Shown here: positions 1 through 8,720 of the stretch, piece after piece
How positions within the stretch are numbered: position 1 is the first letter of the stretch
Layout of the letters: each line of letters starts with the position of its first letter
Assembly: GCA_021153265.1 (NCBI GenBank)
Contig: JAGKTU010000040.1
Span: 1 to 40,610 of the forward strand
From: Clostridia bacterium
Lineage (GTDB): Bacteria > Bacillota > Clostridia > Oscillospirales > Oscillospiraceae
Length of the DNA: 40,610 bases
Direction: 5' to 3'
Program-made: the position numbers and the translations under genes
Notes under the pieces: model-generated
Told to the model about the DNA's origin: nothing
The model's input: the letters and a program-made list of their open reading frames with translations, nothing else
Databases searched by the model: none

Positions 1-1307
1 ACCTTTGTGGGCGCAGGTTCAGCCATCGGGGGAAGAACCGGCGGCAGAGGTCGGGACACCTGCACAGGCGGTTGGGCGGTGGGGAGTATGACGGACTCCC
101 GCAGCTGGCTATTGGCAGGACGCTCGATCTTAGCCACCGTCGCTGCTGCGGCAGCGGGTTTGGGCTGGGGGGCGTCTTTCAGAGCGGTGGAGAAGGTCTT
201 GTATTCCTCCGGGGTCATGGTGCGGAAGAAGTCCTTTTTAGGCTCCGCAGGCTTGGAGGGGGCGGGTGCGGCAGGCATGGGGGCCGCTGCCGGTTGCTTG
301 AACTGCACCGCAGGGCGGTCGGGAGTCTTGTTCAGCGCGCCCAGAACACCATAGTGGACGCAGTCGAAGACGGCCTTCTCAGAGAGGAACTTGACCTCGG
401 TTTTCGCTGGGTGGACGTTGACATCCACGGTGTTGGCAGGCAGCGTCAGATGCAGCACACAGCTGGGGAATTTGCCAACCATGATCTGGTTGCGGTAGGC
501 TTCTTCCAAAGCGGCGGTGAGAAGCTTGGACTTCACAGGCCGGTTATTGACGAAGAAGGTCTGCAGAGCGCGGCTGGGACGGGCGTCGGTGGGCTTTGAA
601 ACGTAGCCCGTGAGGCGGTAGTTCTCCCAGCGGCTGTCTACGTTGATCATTTGGGCGCACTCCCGGCCGTAGATGCAGTAGACTGCGGCCTGTAAGCCGC
701 CGTTGCCGGGAGTGGAGAGAACCTGTTTGCCGTCCCGAATCAGCTGGAAGGCCACTTCGGGGTGGGCGAGAGCCTGCATTTGCACGGCAGCGGTGACCCG
801 GCTGCCTTCCACAGAGTCGGATTTCATGAACTTCATCCGGGCGGGGGTGTTGAAGAACAGATCCCGGATGATGATGGTGGTGCCGTCGGGACAGCCGACT
901 TCGGATTCTTCCAGAATTTGTCCGGCTTCCAAGGTGAGGCTGGTTCCGGTAAGGCTGCCTGCGGTTTTGGTCATCAGGTCGATGCGGCTGACGGAAGCAA
1001 TAGCGGCCAGAGCCTCACCACGGAAACCCATAGTGCCGATGGCAGCTAAGTCTTCGGCGGTGCGCAGCTTGGAGGTGGCGTGGCGGAGGAAGGCCGTACG
1101 GACATCCTGAGGCGCCATGCCGCAGCCATTGTCGGTGACACGGAGGAAAGTCATGCCGCCATCCCGGATCTCCACGGTGATCTTGGAGGCGCCTGCATCC
1201 ACCGCGTTCTCAAGAAGCTCCTTGACAACGGAGGCAGGCCGCTCCACCACTTCGCCGGCGGCGATGAGGTTGGCGATATGGGGGGACAGCTGAATGATCT
1301 TCGGCAT
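1..1307 (-). CDS. mutL: DNA mismatch repair protein MutL (N-terminal 435 residues; C-terminus beyond the window)
   Basis: MutL is the ATPase that couples MutS mismatch recognition to downstream strand processing. The visible part begins MPKIIQLSPHIANLIAAGEV, the family's usual start. It has the GHKL ATPase motifs in order: ENAVDAGA near residue 33, DNGCGM near 59 and GFRGEAL near 92. The S5-like transducer domain with its VNVHPAK segment follows, and the visible part ends in a Pro/Ala-rich linker. A GAGG ribosome site lies 7 bases before the ATG at 1307. The dimerisation and possible endonuclease domain would lie left of base 1, so whether this is a nicking-type MutL cannot be seen. It is the fourth gene of the miaB-mutS-CPBP-mutL operon, starting 4 bases after the CPBP stop codon. 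The truncation is only the window edge. Confidence 0.96.
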   Translation of the reverse strand, partial: MPKIIQLSPHIANLIAAGEVVERPASVVKELLENAVDAGASKITVEIRDGGMTFLRVTDNGCGMAPQDVRTAFLRHATSKLRTAEDLAAIGTMGFRGEALAAIASVSRIDLMTKTAGSLTGTSLTLEAGQILEESEVGCPDGTTIIIRDLFFNTPARMKFMKSDSVEGSRVTAAVQMQALAHPEVAFQLIRDGKQVLSTPGNGGLQAAVYCIYGRECAQMINVDSRWENYRLTGYVSKPTDARPSRALQTFFVNNRPVKSKLLTAALEEAYRNQIMVGKFPSCVLHLTLPANTVDVNVHPAKTEVKFLSEKAVFDCVHYGVLGALNKTPDRPAVQFKQPAAAPMPAAPAPSKPAEPKKDFFRTMTPEEYKTFSTALKDAPQPKPAAAAATVAKIERPANSQLRESVILPTAQPPVQVSRPLPPVLPPMAEPAPTK

Positions 1308-1311
1308 AGAA

Positions 1312-2007
1312 TTACCTCAATTTCGAAACGGTATAGGCGTTGATCAGCGCCCGGATGAGAACCGGGGCGAAGATGGAATCGGATTTGGCGTAGGCCCATG
1401 CAAGGCACAGACCGGCAGGCAGGTAGCGCAGGAAAGTCAGCACCAACTGCAAAATGGAGTAGCTGCCGATGTGCTCGAGGATGTGGGCAGCGGCGAAGAC
1501 CGCGATGGAGATGATGTAGGCGGCCCAGGGGGACTTGCCGTAGAGTCCACGAAAGATCAGACCACGGTAGAAGCTCTCTTCAGCCAGGGGTACCAGAATC
1601 ACGGTGCCGACAAAGGTGAGATAATAACCGTTTTTGGCAAGGGCGGCGATGGAAGATTCCCCTGCGTTGGAGAAATTGGGGAAGAATAGGCGCATGACCC
1701 ATTCCAGAGCAAAGCCGCAGGCAGAATAGGCGACCAGTCCCAGAATCACCGCCTGAAAGAAATAGGCTGGGTGCTGGTGGAGTTGATCCATATTTTTGCC
1801 CAAATAGTTTCGGAAAATCCACAGAACTGTGAGGAAATTCACCAGATACAGGGTAAAACGCAGCTCGGAGGCGGTGAGCTTCCAGGAGAGCATGGTGTTG
1901 GCGAACTGCAGCAGGGTGGGCAGGACGAAGAGCTGGACGATCAGGTAAAACCAGCCCCAGATGGTCTCCTGCTGGGTCATGGAGTTGGATAAATTCGGTT
2001 TTCTCAT
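1312..2007 (-). CDS. CPBP-family intramembrane glutamic endopeptidase (CAAX/Abi type)
   Basis: This is a 231-residue polytopic membrane protein with about six to eight hydrophobic helices. It carries the CPBP (Abi, Rce1-like) signature: EESFYRG near residue 142, followed by a hydrophobic helix ending in AAHILEH, which supply the Glu and His residues of the active site in this family. Known members cleave prenylated proteins, process bacteriocins or give self-immunity; the substrate here is unknown. The ATG at 2007 lies one base after the mutS stop and has no clear Shine-Dalgarno sequence, so translation is probably coupled to mutS. It sits between mutS and mutL, an unexpected place for a membrane protease. 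The family call is strong; the role is open. Confidence 0.88.
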   Translation of the reverse strand: MRKPNLSNSMTQQETIWGWFYLIVQLFVLPTLLQFANTMLSWKLTASELRFTLYLVNFLTVLWIFRNYLGKNMDQLHQHPAYFFQAVILGLVAYSACGFALEWVMRLFFPNFSNAGESSIAALAKNGYYLTFVGTVILVPLAEESFYRGLIFRGLYGKSPWAAYIISIAVFAAAHILEHIGSYSILQLVLTFLRYLPAGLCLAWAYAKSDSIFAPVLIRALINAYTVSKLR

Positions 2008-2008
2008 A

Positions 2009-4612
2009 TTAATTCAACATTTTCTTCAGCTTATACAGCTCGTTCATGGCTTCAATGGGTGTGAGGGTCTCCACGGTGATGGAGGAGAGGGCTGCGATGA
2101 CCTGCTGACCGGTCAGATCCAGCAGGCTGACCTGATCCTCCGGTGCTTTTTCCACAGCGGGGGCGGGTTTGCTGCCTTCGTTTTCCAGCTCGGTGAGGAT
2201 CTCACGGGCGCGGCTGATGACCACATTGGGAATGCCGGCCAGTTTGGCGACCTCGATACCGTAGCTGTCATCGGTGGCGCCGGGGACGATCTTGCGCAGG
2301 AAGATCATCTGGTCGCCACGCTTTTTCACGGCGATATTATAGTTTTTAACATTGGGGAGCTTGTCCTCCATGGTGGAAAGCTCGTGGTAGTGGGTTGCGA
2401 AGAGGGTCTTTGCACCCAAGCGCTTGGGGCTGGCGGCGTATTCCAGCACGGCACGGGCAATGGCCATGCCGTCATAGGTGGAAGTGCCGCGGCCGATCTC
2501 GTCGAGGATCAGCAAGGATCGGGAGGTGGCGTATTTTAAGATGGAAGCCACTTCCGCCATCTCCACCATAAAGGTGGACTGGCCGGAGGCTAGGTCATCG
2601 CTGGCGCCGATGCGGGTGAAGACCCGGTCCACAAGGCCGATCTTGGCACTGCGGGCAGGGACGAAGGAACCCATCTGGGCCATGAGCACGATGAGGGCCA
2701 CCTGACGCATGTAGGTGGATTTACCGGCCATGTTGGGGCCGGTGATGATGGCAACCTGATTGTCCTCCCGACCCAGTTCGGTGTCGTTGGGGACGAAAAG
2801 GGCGTCTTTCAGCATGGCTTCCACCACCGGATGGCGGCCGTCGCGGATGGAGATCTCCCGGTTCAGGGTGATCTCCGGGCGGCAGTAGCCCCGCTGGACG
2901 GCAACGGCTGCCAGAGAACACAGCGCATCGGTGGCGGCTACCGCTCCGGCGGTAAGCTGCACACGGGCGGCCTGCTGGGCCAGATGTTCCCGGAGATGGG
3001 TGAAGATCTGGTATTCCAGAGCGGTGAGCCGATCCTTGGCAGTGAGGACTTGGGTTTCCAGTTCCTTCAGCTCCTGCGTGATGTAGCGCTCGCAGTTGGC
3101 AAGGGTCTGCTTGCGGATGTAGTGACCGGGAACTTGATCCATAAAGGATTTGGAAACTTCAATGTAGTAGCCAAATACACGGTTATAGCCAACTTTTAAG
3201 GTGCGGATGCCGGTCTTTTCCCGTTCGCTGGCTTCGATGGCGGCAATGGTGCCGCTGCCGCCCTCCATGATGTCCCGGAGCCGGTCGGCGTCGGCGTTGG
3301 CACCCTTGCGGATGATGCCGCCTTCCCGGACGGTCAGGGGCGGTTCGTCCACAATGGTGGACTCAATGAGATCGGCGCAGTCATTCAGGGCATCGATGGA
3401 CTGCTCCAGTTTGCGCAGTAAGGGGGATTCCAGCTTGGAAAGCTGCTCCTTCACAAGCGGCAGCGCCCGGAAACCCCGGGCAAGACCTAACAGGTCACGG
3501 CAGTTGACGGTGCCGGTGACGATTCTGGTCATGACACGCTCCAAGTCGGTAACATCCCGGAGCGCTTCCTCCAGTTCTCCACGGATGATCATATTGTCTA
3601 CCAGCTCCTCCACGGCGGCGTGGCGGCGGGTGATCTCTACGGGGTCGAGGAGGGGTTTTTCAAGCCAGGAGCGCAGCATTCGGCCGCCCATGGCGGTGTG
3701 GGTTTTGTCCAGCACCCAAAGGAGGGTGCCTTTTTTCTCCTTGGCGCGCATGGTTTCGGTGAGCTCCAGATTGCGGCGGGCATCCAAGTCCAACTCCATG
3801 AAACGGCCGGTGGTGTAATACTGCAGCTCCCGGATGTGGGCAAGGTCATTTTTCTGGACGTTCAGCAGGGTCTGCAGCAGTGCGCCGGCGGAAATAATGG
3901 CGGCAGGCATGCCGGTAAGTCCCAACTGGGAAAGGCTGGCGGCAAAGTGCCGTTCCAGCAGGCTTTCCGCAGCTTCCAGAGAGAACAGCTCCCTGCGGCC
4001 TTCGTTGACGCAGCAATTTAAACGGCGGAAGAGGGCATCGGTGATGGGTTCGGCATCCACATTGGAGCCGAAACGGATCACCTCACTGGGGGCGAAGCGG
4101 CCCAGCTCGGAGGCGACGTTCTGGGGATCGGCGCAGACGGTGGCGAAAAACGCGCCGGTGGAAACATCGCAGAAAGACAGACCGAATTTGCCGCTTTCTC
4201 CGTAAATACAGCCGATATAGTTATTTTTGTTCTCATCCAGCATGCAGCTTTCCGTCACCGTGCCGGGGGTGACGATCCGGGTGATGTCCCGTTCCACCAG
4301 GCCTTTGGTGGTAGCAGGGTCCTGCATCTGCTCACAGATGGCGACTTTGTAGCCCTTCTGAACCAGGCGGGCAATGTAGGAGTCCACGCTGTGGTAGGGT
4401 ACGCCACACATGGGAGTCTGCTCTTCCTTGGGTTTGCCACGGTCACGGGTGGTCAGGGTTAAGTCCAGCTCCCGGGCGGCAGTTTTGGCGTCCTCGTCGA
4501 ACATCTCGTAGAAGTCGCCCAAGCGGAAGAACAGGATGCAGTCTTGATTGCGCTCTTTGATATCGTGGTACTGCCGCTGCATGGGCGTCAGTTCGTTAAC
4601 AGGTTTGGCCAT
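2009..4612 (-). CDS. mutS: DNA mismatch repair protein MutS
   Basis: MutS recognises mispaired and looped bases and recruits MutL in an ATP-dependent way. At 867 residues it has the usual length. The mismatch-reading Phe-x-Glu motif is FYE at 34-36, the connector and lever/clamp domains fill about 130-590, Walker A (GPNMAGKST) is at 625-633 and Walker B (LLILDEIGRG) at about 700-709, followed by the THYHEL segment. The C-terminus ends in a short helix-rich tail. I chose the ATG at 4612 because AGAGG lies 8 bases upstream and MAKPVNELTPMQRQY matches the family start. A longer in-frame extension upstream merely overlaps the end of miaB. It is second in the operon, 17 bases after miaB. Confidence 0.98.
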   Translation of the reverse strand: MAKPVNELTPMQRQYHDIKERNQDCILFFRLGDFYEMFDEDAKTAARELDLTLTTRDRGKPKEEQTPMCGVPYHSVDSYIARLVQKGYKVAICEQMQDPATTKGLVERDITRIVTPGTVTESCMLDENKNNYIGCIYGESGKFGLSFCDVSTGAFFATVCADPQNVASELGRFAPSEVIRFGSNVDAEPITDALFRRLNCCVNEGRRELFSLEAAESLLERHFAASLSQLGLTGMPAAIISAGALLQTLLNVQKNDLAHIRELQYYTTGRFMELDLDARRNLELTETMRAKEKKGTLLWVLDKTHTAMGGRMLRSWLEKPLLDPVEITRRHAAVEELVDNMIIRGELEEALRDVTDLERVMTRIVTGTVNCRDLLGLARGFRALPLVKEQLSKLESPLLRKLEQSIDALNDCADLIESTIVDEPPLTVREGGIIRKGANADADRLRDIMEGGSGTIAAIEASEREKTGIRTLKVGYNRVFGYYIEVSKSFMDQVPGHYIRKQTLANCERYITQELKELETQVLTAKDRLTALEYQIFTHLREHLAQQAARVQLTAGAVAATDALCSLAAVAVQRGYCRPEITLNREISIRDGRHPVVEAMLKDALFVPNDTELGREDNQVAIITGPNMAGKSTYMRQVALIVLMAQMGSFVPARSAKIGLVDRVFTRIGASDDLASGQSTFMVEMAEVASILKYATSRSLLILDEIGRGTSTYDGMAIARAVLEYAASPKRLGAKTLFATHYHELSTMEDKLPNVKNYNIAVKKRGDQMIFLRKIVPGATDDSYGIEVAKLAGIPNVVISRAREILTELENEGSKPAPAVEKAPEDQVSLLDLTGQQVIAALSSITVETLTPIEAMNELYKLKKMLN

Positions 4613-4629
4613 TGGCGTAACCTCTTTCT

Positions 4630-6033
4630 TTATACTTGTGTGCCGGTCAGGCTCCAGGTGGTGGCGCCGGTGATGGTGATATTCTGGTAGGTGCCGATGA
4701 GGCTTTCGCTGCCGGGGAAGCGAACCAGCCGGCCGCCCTCGGTACGGGCAGTGAGCAGTTCCTTGTCCATGCCGTCTACCAGACAGCGCATGGTTTTGCC
4801 GATGTAGGCATCGTGGATTTCCACGGAAATGGAATTCTGGACGGCGCAAAGACGGTCGAAACGGCGGCTCTTCTCTTCCTTGGGGGTGGGGTCTTCCATG
4901 GAGGCGGCAGGAGTACCGATCCGGGGGGAGAAAATGAAGGTGAAGAGGGAGTCGTAGTGGACCTGCTGGATGAGAGAGATGGTTTCCTCAAACTCCTCCT
5001 CGGTCTCGCCGGGGAAGCCCACGATGACGTCGGAAGTCAGAACCAGATCGGGCATGACGGATTTGGCATAGCTGACCTTTTTTAGGTAGGTTTCCCGGTC
5101 GTAGTGGCGGTTCATAGCCTTCAAGACCCGGGAAGAGCCGGACTGGAAGGGCAGGTGGAGCTGCTTGGCGATCTTATCGTACTTTGCCATGGTGTCAAAG
5201 AGCTTTTCGGAGGCATCTCTGGGATGGCTGGTCATGAAACGGATGAGGAACTCGCCGGGGAGCTGAGCGATGGCAGCCAGCAGATCGGCAAAGTCCATGC
5301 CGCAGCCAAGATCCTTGCCGTAGGAGTTGACGTTCTGACCCAGAAGGGTGATCTCTTTGGCGCCGGCTTCAATACATAAGCGGCATTCGTTCAGAATATC
5401 CTCCGGCTGACGGCTGCGCTCCCGGCCACGGACGTAGGGGACGATGCAGTAGGTGCAGAAATTGTTGCAGCCGTACATGATGGAGACCCATGCCTTCAGC
5501 TTGGAGTCACGAACCTGAGGGATGCCCTCGGCGATGGAGCCGGGTTCGTCGGCGACGTAGAACTGGCGCTTCTTCTTATTTAATACGTTCCACAGGATTT
5601 CCGGGAACTGCCACAGATGGTGGGTGGAGAAAACACCGTCCACATGGGGGTAACTTTTCTTGATCCGGTCGCTGACAGCGGTCTCGCCGGCCATGCAGCC
5701 GCACAGGAAGATCTTCTGCCGGGGGTGACGGCGCTTGGTATGGGTCAGGGCGCCCAAATTGCCGAAGACACGCTGCTCGGCGTGTTCCCGGATGGCGCAG
5801 GTGTTCATAATGACCACGTCGGCGCCTTCAGCTTCGTTTACAATGGCGTAGCCGGACTGGGTCAGATAACCCCGGAGTTTCTCGGAGTCGGCTTCATTCT
5901 GCTGGCAGCCGTAGGTCTCCACATAGGCGGTGGGGGTGGCGTTCTCCTGCTGCCAGAAGGCGGCGATTTTATCACAAAAGGCAAACTGCTGCTGCAGCTG
6001 GGCTTCGGAAATGACAGTGGTTTTGGTGTTCAT
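4630..6033 (-). CDS. miaB: tRNA-2-methylthio-N6-dimethylallyladenosine synthase MiaB
   Basis: MiaB is a radical-SAM methylthiotransferase that adds the 2-methylthio group to i6A37 of tRNAs reading UNN codons. The 467-residue protein has the N-terminal MTTase domain, with cluster cysteines at C43 (ETYGCQQNE), C79 (NTCAIRE) and C113. The radical-SAM CxxxCxxC is C189-C193-C196 in GCNNFCTYCIVPYVRGRE, the MiaB-specific form of this motif, and a C-terminal TRAM domain for tRNA binding follows. The start at 6033 is chosen for the perfect GGAGG 7 bases upstream; an earlier in-frame start at 6078 lacks this. It heads the operon that continues into mutS, and a TTGAAA-17-TATTAT promoter lies just upstream. 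Co-transcription of miaB with mutSL is common in Clostridia. Confidence 0.97.
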   Translation of the reverse strand: MNTKTTVISEAQLQQQFAFCDKIAAFWQQENATPTAYVETYGCQQNEADSEKLRGYLTQSGYAIVNEAEGADVVIMNTCAIREHAEQRVFGNLGALTHTKRRHPRQKIFLCGCMAGETAVSDRIKKSYPHVDGVFSTHHLWQFPEILWNVLNKKKRQFYVADEPGSIAEGIPQVRDSKLKAWVSIMYGCNNFCTYCIVPYVRGRERSRQPEDILNECRLCIEAGAKEITLLGQNVNSYGKDLGCGMDFADLLAAIAQLPGEFLIRFMTSHPRDASEKLFDTMAKYDKIAKQLHLPFQSGSSRVLKAMNRHYDRETYLKKVSYAKSVMPDLVLTSDVIVGFPGETEEEFEETISLIQQVHYDSLFTFIFSPRIGTPAASMEDPTPKEEKSRRFDRLCAVQNSISVEIHDAYIGKTMRCLVDGMDKELLTARTEGGRLVRFPGSESLIGTYQNITITGATTWSLTGTQV

Positions 6034-6068
6034 GGGATTTCCTCCGATGGATACTTTCTCAATCATAT

Positions 6069-6097
6069 ATAATAGCATTCTTGATGCCTGTTTTCAA
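6069..6097 (-). promoter_or_regulatory. Promoter of the miaB-mutS-CPBP-mutL operon
   Basis: On the minus strand TTGAAA (6097-6092) is separated by 17 bases from TATTAT (6074-6069), with an extended -10 TGC just before it. It lies 36 bases upstream of the miaB start and diverges from the promoter at 6152-6180. Confidence 0.75.
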
Positions 6098-6151
6098 GGG
6101 TTTTTGCAGATTTTACAGGCTGAAGGAAATTGTAAACATTTATTTCATGGG

Positions 6152-6180
6152 TTGCAATTGAGAAAAAAGCATGGTAAACT
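6152..6180 (+). promoter_or_regulatory. Promoter of the parvulin-like gene at 6223
   Basis: TTGCAA (6152-6157), a 17-base spacer and TAAACT (6175-6180) precede the start codon by about 40 bases. It is divergent from the miaB promoter. Confidence 0.6.
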
Positions 6181-6222
6181 ATCTCAGAATGACCACCGTT
6201 TTGACGGAGAAAGAGGTTTTTT

Positions 6223-7620
6223 ATGAATTGCAAACACTGCAAGGCTGAGCTGGAAGAGGGCTGCAAGGTCTGCCCTGAATGCGGCAAAGCCGTGGAAATT
6301 GCGGAAGAAAACGTGCTGAAGGTGACCCCGGGCAAGTTTGCCTTTACTGTGGCGGCCTGCGTGGTGCTGCTGGCTGTGCTGACAGCGCTGGTGCTGGGCG
6401 GCATGAAGAAGGCGGAAGTGAAGCCCGACACCACCGCAGACAAGGCACCTGCCACCCAGCCGACTGAAATCACGGCTACGGAGCCGGTTACAGAGCCCGC
6501 TACCATCCCTGCGGATACACTGGAGGATAATGCGACCTATAAGGGCAGCTACAGCGCAGAGGATGCGGATGTGCTGGCAAACGGTGACACCGTGATCGCT
6601 ACCGTGGGAAACAAGGCTCTGACCAACAGACAGCTCCAGATCTATTACTGGATGTATGTCCATCAGTTCCTGGGATCGGAAATGGGCTACTATGCAAGCT
6701 ATATCGGTCTGGATGTTACCAAACCTCTGGATGCCCAGACATGCTATTACGATCCTACCATGACCTGGCAGCAGTATTTCCTGCAGCAGGCACTGAGCAC
6801 CTGGTACAGCTATCAGATCCTGGCTGTGGAGGCTGAAACAGTGGGCCACAAGCTGGAGGACGATTACCGGAAAGAACTGGACGAACTGCCCAACATGCTG
6901 GAGGAATCCGCGAAGTCTCAGGGATTTGCTTCTGCTGACGAGATGCTGCAGAAACTGGTGGGTCCCGGTGCAGGCGTGGATGCTTTCCTGGAATATGAGA
7001 CGGTGTACTATGAGAGCATGTCCTACTACTATGCCGAAAGCGAGAAGATGACCCCTTCCGAGGCGGAGATAAAGGCATTTTTCGAGGAACACGCCGAGGA
7101 ATATGCTGCCAACGGTCTGAGTAAGGATACCAAGAATGTGAATGTGCGCCACATTCTGATCCTGCCCGAGGGCGCAACCATTGAGAACATCTACACGGAG
7201 ACCTTCAGCGAGGAGGCATGGGCCAGCGCAGAGAAAAAGGCACAGGATCTGCTGAAGCAGTGGAAGAATTCCGGCAAGAAGGAAGAAAAATTTGCAGAGC
7301 TGGCAAATGCAAACTCTGCTGACCCCGGCTCCAACACCAACGGCGGCCTGTATACCGATGTGTACGAAGGCCAGATGATGGAGGAGTTTAACGCATGGTG
7401 CTTTGATGCTTCCCGGAAGAAGGGCGACAGCGGCATCGTCAGAACCGCTGCGGGTTATCATGTAATGTACTTTGCCGGTGATGTCATTCTGTGGAAGGAA
7501 TATGCCAAGAGCGATCTGCTGACGGAACGGCAGAACGCGATGGTCGAAGGCATTATGGAGAAGTACCCCATTGCGGTTGATTATGCGGCCATCCGCCTGC
7601 CCAATGTGGCGCTGAACTGA
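6223..7620 (+). CDS. Membrane-anchored zinc-ribbon / parvulin-like peptidyl-prolyl isomerase
   Basis: The 465-residue protein begins with a short cytoplasmic zinc ribbon (C3-x2-C6 and C17-x2-C20), then a single membrane helix at about 39-60, a Thr/Pro/Glu-rich linker (65-105), a SurA-like helical region and a PpiC-type rotamase region from about residue 300 (VRHILIL ... NGGLYTDVYEGQM ... GYHVMYF). It probably acts outside the membrane as a foldase for exported proteins. Its helical part and the motif TKPLDAQTCYY/TWQQYF recur in the lipoprotein at 29565-31319, so the two are paralogues. Start: ATG at 6223, with a weak AGAAAGAGG upstream and its own promoter. Isomerase activity is inferred from the fold only. 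A strong terminator follows. Confidence 0.8.
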   Translation: MNCKHCKAELEEGCKVCPECGKAVEIAEENVLKVTPGKFAFTVAACVVLLAVLTALVLGGMKKAEVKPDTTADKAPATQPTEITATEPVTEPATIPADTLEDNATYKGSYSAEDADVLANGDTVIATVGNKALTNRQLQIYYWMYVHQFLGSEMGYYASYIGLDVTKPLDAQTCYYDPTMTWQQYFLQQALSTWYSYQILAVEAETVGHKLEDDYRKELDELPNMLEESAKSQGFASADEMLQKLVGPGAGVDAFLEYETVYYESMSYYYAESEKMTPSEAEIKAFFEEHAEEYAANGLSKDTKNVNVRHILILPEGATIENIYTETFSEEAWASAEKKAQDLLKQWKNSGKKEEKFAELANANSADPGSNTNGGLYTDVYEGQMMEEFNAWCFDASRKKGDSGIVRTAAGYHVMYFAGDVILWKEYAKSDLLTERQNAMVEGIMEKYPIAVDYAAIRLPNVALN

Positions 7621-7628
7621 TAAAAACA

Positions 7629-7695
7629 GTCCGCCGCGTTCTGCGGACGCCCCAAAAACAGGTTAAGCCCAGCTGCAAAAGCAGCTGGGCTTTTA
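7629..7695 (+). terminator. Rho-independent terminator after the parvulin-like gene
   Basis: The main stem is AAGCCCAGCTGC (7665-7676), AAAA loop, GCAGCTGGGCTT (7681-7692), running into TTTTAT. A smaller hairpin, GTCCGC/GCGGAC (7629-7648), precedes it. Confidence 0.9.
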
Positions 7696-7761
7696 TCATT
7701 GGACGCATGACAGGCAGGGCGCTGTATATAGGGCAGGTGGATGAATTGGAAATTGGCGATA

Positions 7762-8367
7762 TTATATTTCAAAATCTGGAATAACCCCGTTGGTCACATA
7801 TCTAACAACTTTCATTGCTTCGTCCTTTGCCCGTTGAATGCCCACAGTTGTGTTCATCCAATTCTCTCGTCTTGTGTTAGTATCATTTGCTGGGCAGGGT
7901 ATGATGTCAATATGCTCTGGAAATAAATACCTTGCGATAGCCAAACTGCGTCTCATATGATAAGCAGTAGTAACCAGCAAAACTTTGCGAACTTTATTTA
8001 ACCAAAGGGTTCGCTGCAATTCTATCAATGCAAAAAGGATATTTTCTACGGTGTTCTGCGATGCCTTCTCCAGAATAATATTCTCTTCCGCTACACCAAA
8101 TTCTAAAACAGCTTTGTACATATGCTCGGCTTCAGTATATTTTCCATCGGAAAAGTCTCGTAATTTGCCGCCGCATAACATCATCTTGCTTGATCGCCCT
8201 GCGTTGTAAACATCAACTGCCATAGGAACACGATACTGGGCAGCCTTAATACTACCCAAGACAATGATGCAATCAACATCTTCACCTGTATCCTCTAAGC
8301 CTTGAAACAGCAACTTGTCTATTATATTGAGGTTCAAATCCTCTTCTTTTATTTTGGAAACTAACAT
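7762..8367 (-). CDS. YdcF/ElyC/SanA-type DUF218 domain protein
   Basis: This 201-residue soluble protein has the DUF218 pattern: DCIIVLGS near residue 32, a KMMLCGGK segment, SQNTVEN near 104 and VTTAYHMRRSL near 130. DUF218 proteins are poorly understood; some act in envelope polysaccharide metabolism, and E. coli YdcF binds S-adenosylmethionine. There is no membrane helix, so this is the cytoplasmic form. Start: ATG at 8367, with GAGGAAG just upstream. The gene is clearly AT-richer than its neighbours, uses A/T-ending codons, and lies beside a palindromic repeat. This suggests a recent acquisition, though no mobility gene is attached. Confidence 0.8.
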   Translation of the reverse strand: MLVSKIKEEDLNLNIIDKLLFQGLEDTGEDVDCIIVLGSIKAAQYRVPMAVDVYNAGRSSKMMLCGGKLRDFSDGKYTEAEHMYKAVLEFGVAEENIILEKASQNTVENILFALIELQRTLWLNKVRKVLLVTTAYHMRRSLAIARYLFPEHIDIIPCPANDTNTRRENWMNTTVGIQRAKDEAMKVVRYVTNGVIPDFEI

Positions 8368-8398
8368 TTTTCTTCCTCGTCAATTCAAAATCGTTCAA

Positions 8399-8520
8399 CT
8401 GGCGCTTACGGCGCCCAAGGCGCCCCTTGTCAGGGGAGCTGTCACGCGAACAGCGTGACTGAGGGGTAGTTTTCTCTCCCTCCGCCCCTTCGGGACACCT
8501 CCCTCATCAGAGGGAGGCTT
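8399..8520. repeat. Palindromic intergenic repeat (three hairpins)
   Basis: A G+C-rich stretch between AT-rich flanks contains CCCCT-TGTC-AGGGG (8423-8436), GTCACGC-GAACA-GCGTGAC (8441-8459) and CCTCCCTC-ATCA-GAGGGAGG (8498-8517). Its layout resembles the multi-hairpin interspersed repeats common in gut Clostridia. Only one copy is in this window, so repetitiveness is inferred. Confidence 0.6.
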
Positions 8521-8689
8521 TGGTGCAGTGCGTAACCGTTAGAAAAATTCAAGTTTATGAACGGTTTGATTTCATATTAACACACGAAGGATAATTATGC
8601 AAGAACAGGCGCGGTGGGGAAAACTGCTGTGCCGGTTGCGTGTTTTATGGGTAATGCCTATTCCATCCGGACTGTTATTAATGGGAAAC

Positions 8690-8715
8690 GCCCCGAAGTG
8701 GAGTCACTTCGGGGC
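8690..8715 (-). terminator. Terminator at the 3' end of the gdpP-ftsH operon
   Basis: A perfect 11-bp stem, GCCCCGAAGTG / CACTTCGGGGC with an ACTC loop, begins 6 bases beyond the ftsH stop. On the minus strand it is followed by GTTTCCC, a weak T tract. Confidence 0.65.
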
Positions 8716-8720
8716 ACTGA

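Larger units (their letters stand above)
8368..8720. other. Intergenic region between ydcF-like gene and ftsH
   Basis: These 353 bases hold the palindromic repeat at 8399-8520 and the ftsH-side terminator at 8690-8715. Between them (8525-8690) I see no convincing gene or promoter. Confidence 0.6.

Noticed and set aside
4613..4849. N-terminal extension of mutS
   Set aside because: It overlaps the end of miaB, and the family start with AGAGG lies at 4612.
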